Assembly (NCBI RefSeq): GCF_023822065.1 | Contig: NZ_CP084930.1 | Coordinates: 1,010,501 to 1,074,500, forward strand | Direction of reading: 5' to 3' | From: Sphingomonas morindae | GTDB taxonomy: Bacteria; Pseudomonadota; Alphaproteobacteria; Sphingomonadales; Sphingomonadaceae | DNA: 64,000 nt | Shown here: positions 63,054 to 64,000 of the stretch, in pieces | How positions within the stretch are numbered: the stretch's first letter is position 1 | Layout: each line of letters starts with the position of its first letter | Program-made: the position numbers and the translations under genes | The notes under the pieces: model-generated | What the model was told of the DNA's origin: nothing | Databases searched by the model: none | The model's input: only the letters and a program-made list of their open reading frames with translations

Positions 63054-64000
63054 CTAGCGGGTTTCGATCCCCTTGTCCCCCGACCATTTCGCGTGCGCAA
63101 CGGCAGCCCCCTCCTGCCGGGCGAGGCGGCCGTGGCGATGCGCGAGCACCAGAAAGGTTCCGGCACCCACACTCAATGCCGATAGGAACAAGCGGACGTG
63201 GCCCCAATCCCCGGCATACGAGACGATGTGCGCCATCACGACGGGACCCAATCCGGCGCCCAAGCCACCAAGCAGCTGAACCGACGCGGCGACGAAGCCA
63301 CTCGAGCCTTCCGAGAAATCCTGCACAGTCGACCATAAGGCCACCTGACCGAGGCCGACGAACCCCATTCCGACGCACATCAGGGTGACCATCGCTATCA
63401 AGGTACCCGCCGACATGCCGATCGCGAACCAGAGGCCGCTGCAAACCATCGCCGCTCCTCCAACCCACACCCGAGAGATAAAAAGCGACCCCGAGCGTTT
63501 GAGGACCATGTCGGAAATGACGCCGCCAAATACGACCGCCAGGTAGAGAGCGGCGAGCGGTATCGAGGAGAGCCAACCAATCCTTACGAGATCTGTACGC
63601 CAGACTTCTGAAAGATATAAAGGGAACATAGCAAAAATGAAACTTTGCAATGCGAGGAAAAGCATGTAGGAAATCGCCAAGCTTCTAACATCTCTTCTTG
63701 AAATCGTTCTAAATAGCCCCCCATCTCTGCGCATTTCGACGGCACAGATTGATCTACGCCTCTTTTGATCAAAAGTGGCGTATGCGTAAACCAGCGCCCC
63801 GAAAACCATGCCGAAGGCCCCCAACGCTCGGAAGCAGTCCCGCCAACCCCAAAGCTGCGCGACCTCCGCCGCAATCGGGCCGCTGGTGATGGCCCCCAGG
63901 TATGCGGCAGCCAAGAGTGAAGCGCTACCCCGCGATCTGAGCCGCAAGGGCACCTCACGTTGCAGCAGCATCATGCTTGAGACGAAGTCGGGTGCCTGGA
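63054..64000 (-). CDS. MFS transporter, 5' end outside window
   Basis: The C-terminal part of a major-facilitator transporter. The visible sequence holds about nine transmembrane helices (for example SLLAAAYLGAITSGPIA, MLFLALQSFIFAMFPLYL and LGGLGAGLGPVVMAHIV) separated by short basic loops, with a QREVPLRLRSRG loop near the right edge. The frame stays open to position 64000 (PDFVSS before the first visible Met), so the start lies beyond the window. It resembles anion:cation symporter/glucarate-type MFS in style. Gap to the regulator gene: 64 bases, same strand. Confidence 0.75.
   Translation of the reverse strand, partial: QAPDFVSSMMLLQREVPLRLRSRGSASLLAAAYLGAITSGPIAAEVAQLWGWRDCFRALGAFGMVFGALVYAYATFDQKRRRSICAVEMRRDGGLFRTISRRDVRSLAISYMLFLALQSFIFAMFPLYLSEVWRTDLVRIGWLSSIPLAALYLAVVFGGVISDMVLKRSGSLFISRVWVGGAAMVCSGLWFAIGMSAGTLIAMVTLMCVGMGFVGLGQVALWSTVQDFSEGSSGFVAASVQLLGGLGAGLGPVVMAHIVSYAGDWGHVRLFLSALSVGAGTFLVLAHRHGRLARQEGAAVAHAKWSGDKGIETR

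Noticed and set aside
46418-64000. CRISPR array, tRNA-linked attachment site or integrase gene on the island
   Set aside because: No regularly spaced repeats, tRNA-like sequence or tyrosine/serine recombinase was seen; the only recombinase is the IS110 transposase.

Overview
The window is high-GC DNA from an alphaproteobacterium, most likely a Sphingomonas-like member of the Sphingomonadales. Evidence for this is the chromosomal gene set: TamA/TamB, a YdbH-type protein, a bacteriophytochrome with an HWE kinase, a sphingan-type glycosyl-phosphotransferase, DUF5818 and other small sphingomonad-type proteins. The alphaproteobacterial LexA box (GAAC-N7-GAAC) upstream of uvrA agrees.

Positions 1 to about 46,415 are dense chromosomal backbone. 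From left to right they hold: ydbH (running off the left edge), radC, an EF-hand protein and purB; a translationally coupled heme oxygenase and bacteriophytochrome pair; the tamA-tamB operon; and a few small proteins. Next is a large surface-carbohydrate locus (about 16.7-31.0 kb). It has a leftward three-gene unit (alcohol dehydrogenase, Gfo/Idh oxidoreductase, Crp-type regulator), a leftward four-gene unit (phosphatase, methyltransferase, TIM-barrel glycosidase, inositol-3-phosphate synthase) and a rightward seven-gene unit (three sugar-nucleotide epimerase/decarboxylases and four glycosyltransferases, three of them CgeB-like). The last two units diverge from one AT-rich region with repeats. 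Then come a PilZ protein, an exported amine oxidase/cytochrome c/RidA group, a nitroreductase, a YtrA-like regulator, a polyprenyl glycosylphosphotransferase, lnt, metK (TTG start), a MASE1-PAS-GGDEF cyclase, uvrA, a DUF805 protein and the 3' half of comM.

At about 46,415-46,425 comM is cut at its Walker A region. The sequence beyond is accessory DNA that runs to the right edge. Its centrepiece is a tight five-gene operon (46,792-53,680): a calcineurin-like phosphoesterase with a helical C-terminal tail, an all-helical protein, two different P-loop GTPase-like proteins and an 880-residue large protein. This matches the predicted double-GTPase biological-conflict systems (DO-GTPase1, DO-GTPase2, GAP1, helical partner and variable effector) that I know from comparative genomics. 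It is the most interesting content of the window. Further right are a candidate PD-(D/E)XK protein, an IS110-family (IS1111-like) element bracketed by 65-bp perfect inverted repeats, an unknown 184-residue protein, a RepA/RecA-like ATPase, an antibiotic-biosynthesis-monooxygenase-fold protein, a winged-helix plus NTPase regulator, and a truncated MFS transporter at the right edge. No integrase, rRNA, tRNA or CRISPR array was recognised. The right junction of the island and the missing 5' half of comM lie outside the window.
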